Source of the DNA: CAZZIZ01 sp964654535
Lineage (GTDB): Bacteria; Bacteroidota; Bacteroidia; Chitinophagales; UBA2359
Reading direction: 5' to 3'
NCBI GenBank assembly: GCA_964654535.1
Contig: CAZZIZ010000199.1
Location: 1-6,108, forward strand
DNA: 6,108 nucleotides
Part shown: positions 1 through 4,904 of the stretch, piece by piece
Layout: each line of letters opens with the position of its first letter
Numbering within the stretch: the first letter of the stretch is position 1
Made by a program: the position numbers and the translations under genes
The notes under the pieces: model-generated
Told to the model about the DNA's origin: nothing
The model's input: only the letters and a program-made list of their open reading frames with translations
The model's database searches: none

Positions 1-548
1 TTTTGTGTTTTCTTTTTCAAGTCTTCACGCGTGACGTCGGGCTGTATTTTGTTAACATATGAAGCGGTACGGTCAAACACCATTCTGACGTTCCGCCTCA
101 AGGATCTTATAAACATAAGCGCCTGGCGTTCCGATAAATAGCTAGAAGAGTGAGCGGTGCGTATATACCTAAATGCACTATCGGCACGAATCATCATTCT
201 AGCAAGCATGTTGCCGTACTCGGTTACATTTTCCACTTCATAAACAAATGGATTATCCCGAGATAAAAGAGTCAGTTTTAACCCATCATCTTCAGCTTCT
301 TTCAACGCCATCTTCGCTTTACGAATCGCATCGTCTACAACGATGTCCACTTCATCAAGGCGCATATCTAGTTCAATTAGAGCCGCTTCCGCGTACGGAT
401 TGGCCTTAACAGCCATGGCTAATAAGGCATTAATTCTGTTCTGCGCGAAACGAAACCCAGGGATAAATTGCTTGGTTTTATCCCCACCTTCAAAAAGCAA
501 GTCCGCGTCTTTACTGTGTAACAGTATTGTTATCTTGCTGAGGTACAT
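1..548 (-). CDS. ICE protein of the TIGR03761 (DUF1845-like) family, 3' end beyond the window
   Basis: The frame is open from an ATG at 548 to the left edge, giving 182 residues plus two bases, so the C-terminus is missing. Visible landmarks fit the integrating-conjugative-element TIGR03761 (PFL_4669) family. They are an N-terminal ITILLHSKDADLLFEG segment (residues 6-21), a GFRFAQNRINALL helix (31-43), NPYAEAALIELD (50-61), an NPFVYEV stretch (99-105), and an arginine-rich RSLRRNVRMVFDR segment (148-160) where the family has its conserved R-x-x-R-x-x-F pattern. Proteins of this family sit in the replication and maintenance block of SPI-7/PFGI-1-type islands; their biochemical role is not established. 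The ATG is the first possible start, because an in-frame TAA lies six codons upstream. It overlaps the end of the DUF2857 gene by 38 nt and has only a weak AGAG upstream, so translation is probably coupled. Family identity is by recognition, not by a search. Confidence 0.78.
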   Translation of the reverse strand, partial: MYLSKITILLHSKDADLLFEGGDKTKQFIPGFRFAQNRINALLAMAVKANPYAEAALIELDMRLDEVDIVVDDAIRKAKMALKEAEDDGLKLTLLSRDNPFVYEVENVTEYGNMLARMMIRADSAFRYIRTAHSSSYLSERQALMFIRSLRRNVRMVFDRTASYVNKIQPDVTREDLKKKTQ

Positions 549-1083
549 AATTTTCTCTGGAACTTATCTTCTGGGTATCAAACCCTTTAACAACTAGCCA
601 AACAGCGTTAATGTGTATGTCAGTGAAATGATGAGTGCGCACAAGCTTGACCGCTTTTGTGCCTTCGAACTTACTCCAGCAATCTAGAATAAATTGCTTA
701 TCGACTGGATCTAGAGTCTTTGGTCTGCCAATTCCAGGGCTATTGGAGTCCATCGTTTTTCGCTTAAAGACAATCTTATTAGGGTGCACTCCTGTAACTT
801 CACTAATGACATTTTTTGATGCGCCGTACTGAATCAGTACGCCCACCTCATCTTCCAACACTTGGCTTTTAAAAGCCCCCTTAACTCTTCTTTTGAAAGC
901 GTTGATGTCCATTTCGATACGCAGCTTTTCTGACTCATAGCTAATCTCCGACTTTTTAACCAAGTCAGCTAAGAGTGAGTCCAATACATCAGCTGGTAGG
1001 CCCTTCATGGAATTTATAAATGGATCACTACTGTGTCCTAGATATACCTTAAATATCTCAATTATTGATGTCGCATTTGTCAT
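511..1083 (-). CDS. DUF2857 (STY4526/YPO1902-like) pathogenicity-island replication-block protein
   Basis: This 190-residue cytoplasmic protein shows the DUF2857 pattern. A helical N-terminal half (residues 30-75) includes an LRIEMDINAFKRRV segment. An HTH-like stretch follows, LIQYGASKNVISEVTGVHPNKIVFKRK (about 83-109), then a GRPK motif (119-122), a FILDCWSKF helix (131-139), and a closing INAVWLVVKGF (158-168). The same layout occurs in FlhC-like and SetC-like regulators, so DNA binding is plausible, but no function is proven for the family. I chose the ATG at 1083 over an in-frame ATG at 1101 because AGGGA lies six bases upstream of it. The previous gene ends 91 bp upstream; I see no terminator or convincing promoter in that gap, so the gene is probably in the same operon. 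It overlaps the following TIGR03761 gene by 38 nt. Finding these two families side by side is the main evidence that the window is an SPI-7-type island. Confidence 0.75.
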   Translation of the reverse strand: MTNATSIIEIFKVYLGHSSDPFINSMKGLPADVLDSLLADLVKKSEISYESEKLRIEMDINAFKRRVKGAFKSQVLEDEVGVLIQYGASKNVISEVTGVHPNKIVFKRKTMDSNSPGIGRPKTLDPVDKQFILDCWSKFEGTKAVKLVRTHHFTDIHINAVWLVVKGFDTQKISSRENYVPQQDNNTVTQ

Positions 1084-1174
1084 GACGTTTCCCTGATACA
1101 CATTTTTTGCTCACAACTAACCCAGTTCCGACCTACTCGAATTACAAACAAATTTGGTTGATAAAAGGAAGGTT

Positions 1175-2455
1175 TCACTGCTGACCTGAAAATAAATCTT
1201 TGACGCCAACCGTATCGGCTGGGTCGTTTGTGATACGCGCTTTACTTCGCGGAGATATTTTCTTATTAGGACTAGCAACGTCATTTTCCTCAGCTAACCC
1301 CCTATCATCATCGCTCATCACGACGTCCCTTTTCAGTACCTTTTTTTCTATCCGTCTACGATCACTGTGTTGATAGTAGGGTACTGATTTATATGGCAAC
1401 GCTATCACATTGGAAAGCTTAATACCTATTTTTTCTATACTATTGTCTAGTTTTGTATCTTCAACCGAAACCGTGTAAGTCACTGTTTTATCTTTTTCTT
1501 CGCCTATATGTAGGACTGATTTCAGCTGGGTTTCAAACTCTTTTTTGCCTAGCGGTTGAGAAACTGAGACAGCATACATCCTGAATAATTCCCACAAAAA
1601 ATTCCGATCAATTAACAGGTAAGATATGCCCTCAAAGACCAAGCTATCTATTTGGTTTACAGAAAATGTATTGCGTTCAATCATCCCCAACACGTTCCTT
1701 AGGTTTTGTTGAAAAACAGACTTCTCGTCTATTTCAAACTCGCCAACGTGGCTTTCCACTTCTTCGATAATTGAGTAAAAAGGATTAACCCGTTCTTGGT
1801 AAAAGCCGGTCACGGAATTCACCACGAACGAATAAATTCCTGCGTGATTGAATCGCTCAATTACACTCGCGTCTAGCACCTTATCGATTAGATGGATGTT
1901 AGATAGACTTGACGCATAGCTTTGAAGTTCGTTGGTCTTAGTTGCGTGGCTGCGTGCTAATAATCTGGTATCAGACAATATGGGGTTGAGCTTTCTGTTC
2001 TCAAATTGGAAGTTGTATTCACTCAGCCTTCGAACGATATGCCTCAGAGATAGGGTCGCAAAAAGAGCGAAGCTCCAAAGCGGCCGTTTCTGATTATCCT
2101 TTTCAGACGTGCCGTATTCAAAGATAGCCGATCGACGTTTGCGTAACGCCTTATAGAGCGTTTCAAAATAGCGGCTATCGATTTCTTTTCCGCTGAGTAT
2201 TTGCTCATACTCTTGAACGCAATCGATCACTGGTTGATAGAAGCTCGTGAACTCATCTTTTTCGATCAGGGCTATTTGACGAATTTGTTCTTGTATTGAG
2301 GTTTGAGTCATCGCTACATCAGCGCTTATTTTGGAATCTAAGCTCGCTTCCAACAAGCTGTCAGTCTTGTTAACTCGCTTTGCCCATACAAGTACGGCTA
2401 AAACAATTAGCGCCCCAGTTCCTATGCCTAGCCATGTATAGTTGTTTTCTATCAT
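1175..2455 (-). CDS. Membrane-anchored protein with a faint, HD-less resemblance to TraI_2 (MobH relaxase N-domain)
   Basis: This 426-residue protein has one N-terminal transmembrane segment at about residues 7-25 (WLGIGTGALIVLAVLVWAK). Positive residues follow it, suggesting a signal anchor with a cytoplasmic body. Residues 66-145 (FYQPVIDCVQEYEQIL, then PLWSFALFATLSLRHIVRRL) resemble in order and spacing the N-terminal TraI_2 domain of MobH relaxases. However, the paired histidines and the HDxGK metal site expected there are absent. A second stretch, about 260-316 (NTFSVNQIDSLVFEGISYLLI to LKSVLHIG), resembles the 'vN..g..v....G.yLv' segment of the same proteins. The last 60 residues are charged and look disordered, with KKISPRSKAR as a basic patch. 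The ATG overlaps the previous stop as ATGA and lacks a nearby Shine-Dalgarno, so translation is coupled to the upstream gene. The TraI_2 relation is an inference; if correct, the enzyme activity is lost and a structural or DNA-tethering role is more likely. Otherwise the function is unknown. Confidence 0.6.
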   Translation of the reverse strand: MIENNYTWLGIGTGALIVLAVLVWAKRVNKTDSLLEASLDSKISADVAMTQTSIQEQIRQIALIEKDEFTSFYQPVIDCVQEYEQILSGKEIDSRYFETLYKALRKRRSAIFEYGTSEKDNQKRPLWSFALFATLSLRHIVRRLSEYNFQFENRKLNPILSDTRLLARSHATKTNELQSYASSLSNIHLIDKVLDASVIERFNHAGIYSFVVNSVTGFYQERVNPFYSIIEEVESHVGEFEIDEKSVFQQNLRNVLGMIERNTFSVNQIDSLVFEGISYLLIDRNFLWELFRMYAVSVSQPLGKKEFETQLKSVLHIGEEKDKTVTYTVSVEDTKLDNSIEKIGIKLSNVIALPYKSVPYYQHSDRRRIEKKVLKRDVVMSDDDRGLAEENDVASPNKKISPRSKARITNDPADTVGVKDLFSGQQ

Positions 2456-2793
2456 TGTGTTTTCTGTAGCCCTGCGTACCCAAGTATCTGATCATTTGGC
2501 CATTGTTTTTCAGGATAGAGATGCGCAATCAATAGTTCATGGCGCTTCGCATAATTGCACAATGGCTCTAAAAAAGGATTCCAAACATTTTCATTATCGG
2601 AATTGGTTATTTTGATGTACCAAATATCCAAATCACTTAATGCAGTAATAAAACCAAACTCAGAATCCGCGTCATCCAGTCGGTTTAGCATGGCTGGTAA
2701 TGTGTCTTCTAAATCCAAAAACTCTTCTATGCCGTAGAATTGCTCCATCAAACGAAGCTTTATCGAACTCGAATTTGCAAACAGACTTTGCAT
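2452..2793 (-). CDS. Unrecognised small acidic protein, first gene of the leftward operon
   Basis: This 113-residue protein has no signal peptide or membrane segment and no motif that I recognise. The first half is acidic and leucine-rich (MEQFYGIEEFLDLEDTLPAM, near residues 16-35). The second half is aromatic, with DLDIWYIKI (54-62) and NVWNPFLEPLCNYAKRHELLIAHLYPEKQW (69-98), and looks like a compact alpha/beta fold. I took the ATG at 2793; a GTG directly before it (2796) would add one residue. Neither has a clear Shine-Dalgarno, so initiation may be weak. The stop overlaps the next ATG (ATGA), which ties this gene to the membrane-anchored protein in stoichiometry and probably in function, for example as a partner or chaperone (inference). 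A promoter candidate lies 37 bp upstream of the ATG. A real gene is likely because of the clean overlap and operon position; its function is unknown. Confidence 0.65.
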   Translation of the reverse strand: MQSLFANSSSIKLRLMEQFYGIEEFLDLEDTLPAMLNRLDDADSEFGFITALSDLDIWYIKITNSDNENVWNPFLEPLCNYAKRHELLIAHLYPEKQWPNDQILGYAGLQKTQ

Positions 2794-2829
2794 CACATTA
2801 ATGATTTGACTGGTTAAAATATAACGATC

Positions 2830-2858
2830 ATTATTTTCGGTATTAGTACGTTAGACAA
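2830..2858 (-). promoter_or_regulatory. Candidate sigma-70 promoter for the leftward four-gene operon
   Basis: Read on the minus strand, TTGTCT (2858-2853) is followed after 17 bp by AATAAT (2835-2830), giving four and five matches to the -35 and -10 consensus. Transcription would start near 2823 and leave a leader of about 30 nt before the ATG at 2793. The 11-bp palindrome AGGTAGTACCT lies just upstream of the -35, a natural place for a regulator to bind. Reading only; no start site is known. Confidence 0.45.
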
Positions 2859-2863
2859 TAAAA

Positions 2864-2901
2864 AGGTAGTACCTAAATTTTGAACCACCTTTCTAAAAGG
2901 T
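2864..2901. repeat. Clustered short palindromes upstream of the operon promoter
   Basis: Two small dyads share the word AAAGGT/ACCTTT: AGGTAGTACCT at 2864-2874, and ACCTTT-CTA-AAAGGT at 2887-2901. A further AAAGGT copy lies at 2862-2867. They sit 6-43 bp upstream of the -35 box of the candidate leftward promoter, so an operator for an island regulator is the simplest reading. A small hairpin in an RNA crossing this region is the alternative. The repeats are seen directly; the role is inference. Confidence 0.5.
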
Positions 2902-2906
2902 AATGC

Positions 2907-3067
2907 GCAGCACAAAGACGCTGCATAGCAGCAAATCGGAGTAAGTGTTGGAAGAAGAGAAATGTTGATGACTCAATCCACTGGATTAAGTCATCAACCT
3001 TAGGACCGAGAAGTCCCTGAACACATCTGCAAGCTAGGAAACTTACAGCTATTTGAAAAAATCCGAT
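2907..3067. ncRNA. Candidate structured RNA or folded DNA element (multi-hairpin)
   Basis: Several pairings nest within 160 nt. GCTGC-ATA-GCAGC (2920-2932) forms a tight hairpin. A closing helix could form from ATCGGA-GTAAGT (2935-2946) with ACTTAC (3041-3046) and TCCGAT (3062-3067), with a 15-nt bulge on the 3' side. Inside it lie the long hairpin at 2964-2998 and a small GGAC-GTCC hairpin (3003-3016). The nested arrangement is more than one expects from a plain spacer. I cannot assign a strand, and I see no intrinsic terminator directly after it on either strand. I recognise no known RNA family. A single-strand replication or transfer origin would also give such a fold. Confidence 0.3.
2964..2998. 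repeat. 35-nt near-perfect inverted repeat
   Basis: The arms GTTGATGACT (2964-2973) and AGTCATCAAC (2989-2998) are perfectly complementary over 10 bp. After one C/A mismatch the pairing continues with AATCC (2975-2979) and GGATT (2983-2987) around an ACT loop, giving 15 paired bases in a 35-nt element. Neither strand has a proper T-run after the stem (the minus strand gives only ATTTCTCTTC), so it is a poor intrinsic terminator. A protein-binding dyad, a cruciform, or a stem within a larger RNA are the options. Confidence 0.8.
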
Positions 3068-3148
3068 GTTCGCTACATTTCAATCGGTAGTTGTAGATAT
3101 AGATTTTGGTCTTTACCTTTTCAGTATAGAAGTAAATTAAGTTGTATT

Positions 3149-3189
3149 TCAATCATGATTGACACTAATTAATGCAAATCGAGGATAAA
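3149..3189 (+). promoter_or_regulatory. 14-bp palindrome overlapping a weak rightward promoter
   Basis: TCAATCATGATTGA (3149-3162) is a perfect palindrome. Its right end overlaps a consensus TTGACA (3159-3164). The best -10 is GATAAA (3184-3189) at a long 19-bp spacing, so the promoter is weak or needs an activator. The overlap suggests control by a dimeric regulator. It would read through a CCATTCT/AGAATGG hairpin (3199-3226) into a 16-codon frame. Nothing else rightward lies downstream. Confidence 0.3.
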
Positions 3190-3235
3190 ACAGACAAACC
3201 ATTCTTCTAAAACCAGCCGAGAATGGAGCGTTGAT

Positions 3236-3286
3236 ATGGCTCTGGATTTGCGTTCTAAAGGGGGAATAAGTTTTAGTGCTGCTTAA
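3236..3286 (+). CDS. Possible 16-residue mini-ORF
   Basis: An ATG at 3236 has a good Shine-Dalgarno (GGAG, 3225-3228, seven bases upstream) and encodes MALDLRSKGGISFSAA before TAA. The Shine-Dalgarno forms part of the 3' arm of a CCATTCT/AGAATGG stem, so it could be masked in RNA. A weak rightward promoter candidate lies upstream. This could be a leader peptide, the stump of a deleted gene, or chance; no protein similarity can be judged at this length. Confidence 0.15.
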   Translation: MALDLRSKGGISFSAA

Positions 3287-3442
3287 CGGAAAAGGCACTT
3301 ATAGCGTCACTCAAACAACTGTAGTTTTATTTGGTTTGCCTAAGGCTCTATCCAATTCGACAGTCTAGCCGCAAATTAATAGTTGATTAGTGGGTGCAAT
3401 TCCGTTGCGTTAAATGTCTTCATGCATTGATATCGAATCAGT

Positions 3443-3475
3443 AAAAAACCCCCACTAACCTAAGTTAAGTGGGGG
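3443..3475 (-). terminator. Rho-independent terminator of the radC transcript
   Basis: An 8-bp GC-rich stem (CCCCCACT at 3449-3456 with AGTGGGGG at 3468-3475) is extended by AAC/GTT with one bulged A around a four-base loop. On the minus strand it is followed by a run of six T (complement of A 3443-3448). It begins six bases after the radC stop, so it ends that transcript and separates it from the gene-free interval. Confidence 0.88.
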
Positions 3476-3480
3476 CAAAC

Positions 3481-3990
3481 TTACGGCAATGCGCCTGTCT
3501 CAGCGAAAGAGAATCCGGCTTCATAACCACCATCTCCAAAAACAAAGTGATCGATGAGTTTTATACCGACCATGCTGGTGGCAAGGTAAATTGTCTCCGT
3601 CAAAGACTTGTCTGCTTGCGAAGGCTCTGCCACTCCCGAGGGGTGGTTGTGAGCCACCACAAGCGCGGCGGCGTTGTACTTCAATGCATCCTTAACGATC
3701 TCTCGCACGGGTACGCTCGCGTTGTCAATTGTGCCTCTGAACATTTCATCGACTCCGAGAATTCGATGCTTTGAATCTAAGAACATAACAACAAAGACTT
3801 CATGCTCTCGATTCATGCGCAGATACAATTGCTCACGTGCCACACTTGGATTTGAAATTACCGTGTCACCGCTACGGTTGTAGTGGCTTGCGACGATTTC
3901 CTGAGCTGATTCAACAACTCTATCTGGTTCCGCGATGGCATAGCGGCCGTTAGGCTTTTTGATGTATAAAAAGTTATCTTGGTTTTTCAT
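3481..3990 (-). CDS. radC: RadC-like JAB/MPN+ domain protein, short mobile-element form
   Basis: This 169-residue protein belongs to the RadC/YeeS family. It carries the JAMM zinc site: the Glu of EVFVVMFLD (residue 64), HNHPSG (114-119) and the downstream Asp of PSQAD (127). The family's IDHFVFGDGG segment follows at 146-155. Full chromosomal RadC proteins are about 220 residues with an N-terminal helix-hairpin-helix part. Here about 45 residues of a different N-terminus precede the JAB domain, as is usual for RadC copies on plasmids and islands. The old link to DNA repair is doubtful; the fold predicts a metal-dependent hydrolase whose substrate is unknown. The ATG at 3990 has GGAG eight bases upstream. 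It is the last gene of a leftward unit that ends at a strong terminator, and it is preceded by a highly structured leader that probably controls it. All active-site residues are intact. Confidence 0.92.
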   Translation of the reverse strand: MKNQDNFLYIKKPNGRYAIAEPDRVVESAQEIVASHYNRSGDTVISNPSVAREQLYLRMNREHEVFVVMFLDSKHRILGVDEMFRGTIDNASVPVREIVKDALKYNAAALVVAHNHPSGVAEPSQADKSLTETIYLATSMVGIKLIDHFVFGDGGYEAGFSFAETGALP

Positions 3991-3992
3991 GG

Positions 3993-4080
3993 TAGGTGCT
4001 CCAAATAATGCAGAGACACCTATCCCCCAACGGGGATAAAATCCCCGCGTGGGTTGAAAAATTGCGCCCAGGATAGGCGC
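3993..4080 (-). promoter_or_regulatory. Structured radC leader, candidate cis-regulatory 'radC RNA' motif
   Basis: Read in the radC direction, the leader folds in alternative ways. GCGCC and GGCGC (4080-4064) form a stem around a seven-base loop. Next, CGGGGAT-TTT-ATCCCCG (4047-4031) is a 7-bp hairpin. Its 3' arm can instead pair with GGGGAT (4027-4022). That last segment runs straight into TAGGTG (4022-4017 region), which can pair with CACCTA (3998-3993) and so enclose the GGAG ribosome binding site. Mutually exclusive stems ending on a ribosome binding site are the mark of a cis-regulator. A conserved radC RNA motif is known upstream of radC and other DNA-processing genes on proteobacterial mobile elements; assignment to it is from memory and context and has not been tested with a covariance model. 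Confidence 0.55.
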
Positions 4081-4093
4081 GGACGTGACTAAC

Positions 4094-4172
4094 CAATAGG
4101 CGTACGAAACGTGCCTATTGAATTAGAAACAGTGTGAACAAATCTTCGGTAAACGAAGTGCGTCAAGGACGC
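4094..4172. repeat. Row of three hairpins upstream of the radC leader
   Basis: CAATAGGC (4094-4101) pairs with GCCTATTG (4113-4120) and continues inside as ACG-AAA-CGT with a bulged GT, an 11-bp stem. Two short hairpins follow: CTTCG-GTAAA-CGAAG (4144-4158) and GCGTC-AAG-GACGC (4160-4172). None has a T-run for termination. Together with the leader hairpins they make about 150 bp of almost continuous secondary structure between the HTH gene and radC. They may be the 5' part of the radC leader or a DNA site such as an origin. Confidence 0.7.
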
Positions 4173-4234
4173 GGTGGGCAAATCTGGTTTAAGCTATTTT
4201 CAACCAGTACATAGCGTTATTAGACTAGTGACTC

Positions 4235-4477
4235 TCAGCTGGCTTTGACTTCATCAGTCATGATCTGAGCGACGCCTACGGCATTAAAGTACACGCGTCG
4301 GCCTACCTTCTTTCTAGCGTGTTTGAATTCTTTTGAGACGGCGCTGTTAGCACGCTGTAGTGTAATTCTTAAACCCTTAGGTGATCTGTCTAAGGCGTCG
4401 GCCAGTTGATCGATGCTTAAAAACGGGCCATAGCGATCAATTAGAATATTGACCATTTGTTCGGTTGCGTTGCTCAT
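4235..4477 (-). CDS. Small helix-turn-helix DNA-binding protein (excisionase/AlpA-like)
   Basis: This 80-residue cytoplasmic protein has an early helix-turn-helix region, LSIDQLADALDRSPKGLRITL (about residues 20-40). A basic stretch, FKHARKKVGRRVYFN (50-64), and a closing VGVAQIM helix follow. The order 'QLA..L..SP..LR', basic link, 'GRRV.f....V' is that of small MerR-like/AlpA or excisionase-type proteins common on plasmids and islands. The ATG at 4477 is chosen over one 13 codons upstream (4516) because GAGGA lies seven bases before it. A likely promoter (4542-4569) lies 65 bp upstream. The gene runs in the same direction as radC, 244 bp downstream, with no terminator between that I can see, so the two may share a transcript. 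It could be a recombination directionality factor or a local repressor; the sequence alone does not decide. Confidence 0.68.
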   Translation of the reverse strand: MSNATEQMVNILIDRYGPFLSIDQLADALDRSPKGLRITLQRANSAVSKEFKHARKKVGRRVYFNAVGVAQIMTDEVKAS

Positions 4478-4541
4478 GATTTTATCCTCGCGAATAGTAC
4501 AAAGCGCGCACGTCAAAACGCGGCATAGAGCCGAGTGAACG

Positions 4542-4569
4542 CTTATAATTTATTTAGATTGGTGGACAA
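4542..4569 (-). promoter_or_regulatory. Candidate promoter of the small HTH gene
   Basis: On the minus strand, TTGTCC (4569-4564) is followed after 16 bp by TATAAG (4547-4542), with four and five matches to consensus. This would give a leader of about 58 nt before the ATG at 4477. A 7-bp inverted repeat (4588-4612) lies just upstream of the -35. Confidence 0.5.
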
Positions 4570-4587
4570 ATCCGCAGTGGAGGCGGT

Positions 4588-4612
4588 AGTTCACTGATTG
4601 AAGATGTGAACT
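4588..4612. repeat. Inverted repeat upstream of the HTH-gene promoter, possible operator
   Basis: AGTTCAC (4588-4594) and GTGAACT (4606-4612) are perfect inverted copies with centres 18 bp apart, close to two helical turns, as for a dimeric regulator. The site begins 19 bp upstream of the candidate -35. Autoregulation by the HTH protein is a natural guess, without direct support. Confidence 0.45.
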
Positions 4613-4810
4613 GTAGTTTGGGGAAATCGAAGCGAGGAGTAATCTTTCATTCGTATGACTACTTAATATCAAATTAGCATTAATTAGTCATTTGTACAAG
4701 TACAAGGCCGCAAGTGGTCCGTTCTGGGTATAAATTTAGAACATTCGCTTACGTCGTTATTGCGTGTTTTTCGAGGCTTATTTCCGATTTGCCCTTGAAA
4801 AGGGTACTAT

Positions 4811-4840
4811 AGGTCCACATTGCTATAGCAATGCGGACCT
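4811..4840. repeat. 30-bp palindrome with a single mismatch
   Basis: AGGTCC and GGACCT flank CATTGCTA-TAGCAATG, which is itself a perfect 16-bp palindrome. Only one pair (A4817/C4834) breaks the symmetry of the 30 bp, and there is no spacer at the centre. Loop-free symmetry fits a binding site for a dimeric or tetrameric DNA protein (repressor, resolvase, restriction-type enzyme) better than an RNA hairpin. No T-run follows on either strand. It lies 31 bp upstream of the TTGACA promoter. Confidence 0.85.
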
Positions 4841-4870
4841 GCCTACCGGATAACTATTTGGTAAGCTAGC

Positions 4871-4898
4871 TTGACAATATAGTTTCGATATATAAACT
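4871..4898 (+). promoter_or_regulatory. Rightward sigma-70 promoter reading toward the NYN gene
   Basis: A consensus TTGACA (4871-4876) is followed after 16 bp by TAAACT (4893-4898), four of six matches; TATAAA at 4891 is an alternative at too short a spacing. Transcription would begin near 4905 and meet the intrinsic terminator at 4961-4984. The perfect inverted repeat 4877-4902 covers the whole spacer and -10, so a bound repressor would block the promoter. Confidence 0.58.
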
Positions 4899-4902
4899 AT
4901 AT
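4877..4902. promoter_or_regulatory. Operator-like 9-bp inverted repeat within the promoter
   Basis: ATATAGTTT (4877-4885) and AAACTATAT (4894-4902) are perfect inverted copies separated by eight bases. A third half-site, AACTAT, lies upstream at 4852-4857. The dyad coincides with the promoter spacer and -10, the classical position for a repressor. The regulator is unknown; the HTH protein encoded at 4235-4477 is one candidate. Confidence 0.6.
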
Positions 4903-4904
4903 CC

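Larger units (their letters stand above)
2797..3480. other. 684-bp gene-free interval between the leftward operon and radC
   Basis: No open frame of credible length occurs on either strand. The interval holds the operon promoter and palindromes (2830-2901), a hairpin-rich stretch (2907-3067) that may be a structured RNA, a 14-bp palindrome with a possible rightward promoter (3149-3189), a possible 16-codon reading frame (3236-3286), and the radC terminator (3443-3475). I see nothing recognisable in 3068-3148 or 3290-3440, and no sign of a decayed gene that I could identify. Confidence 0.7.

Noticed and set aside
343..832. Rightward open frames of 84 and 65 codons
   Set aside because: They lie opposite the well-supported TIGR03761 and DUF2857 genes and have no family resemblance.
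2555..2737. Rightward 60-codon frame
   Set aside because: It overlaps the coupled 113-residue gene on the other strand and has a low-complexity serine-rich end.
2907..3067. Retron msr-msd RNA
   Set aside because: A long hairpin within a closing helix is reminiscent of one, but no reverse transcriptase gene lies in the window on either side, and the branching-guanosine context is not evident.
3079..3157. CRISPR repeats (TTTCAATC occurs twice)
   Set aside because: There are only two 8-base copies about 65 bp apart with different flanks; no longer repeat, no array and no cas genes.
3469..3883. Rightward open frames of 101 and 69 codons opposite radC
   Set aside because: The radC frame has an intact JAMM motif, a ribosome binding site and a terminator; the opposing frames are cysteine- and arginine-rich shadows.
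4811..4840. Intrinsic terminator at the 30-bp palindrome
   Set aside because: No T-run follows on either strand, and the symmetry has no central loop.
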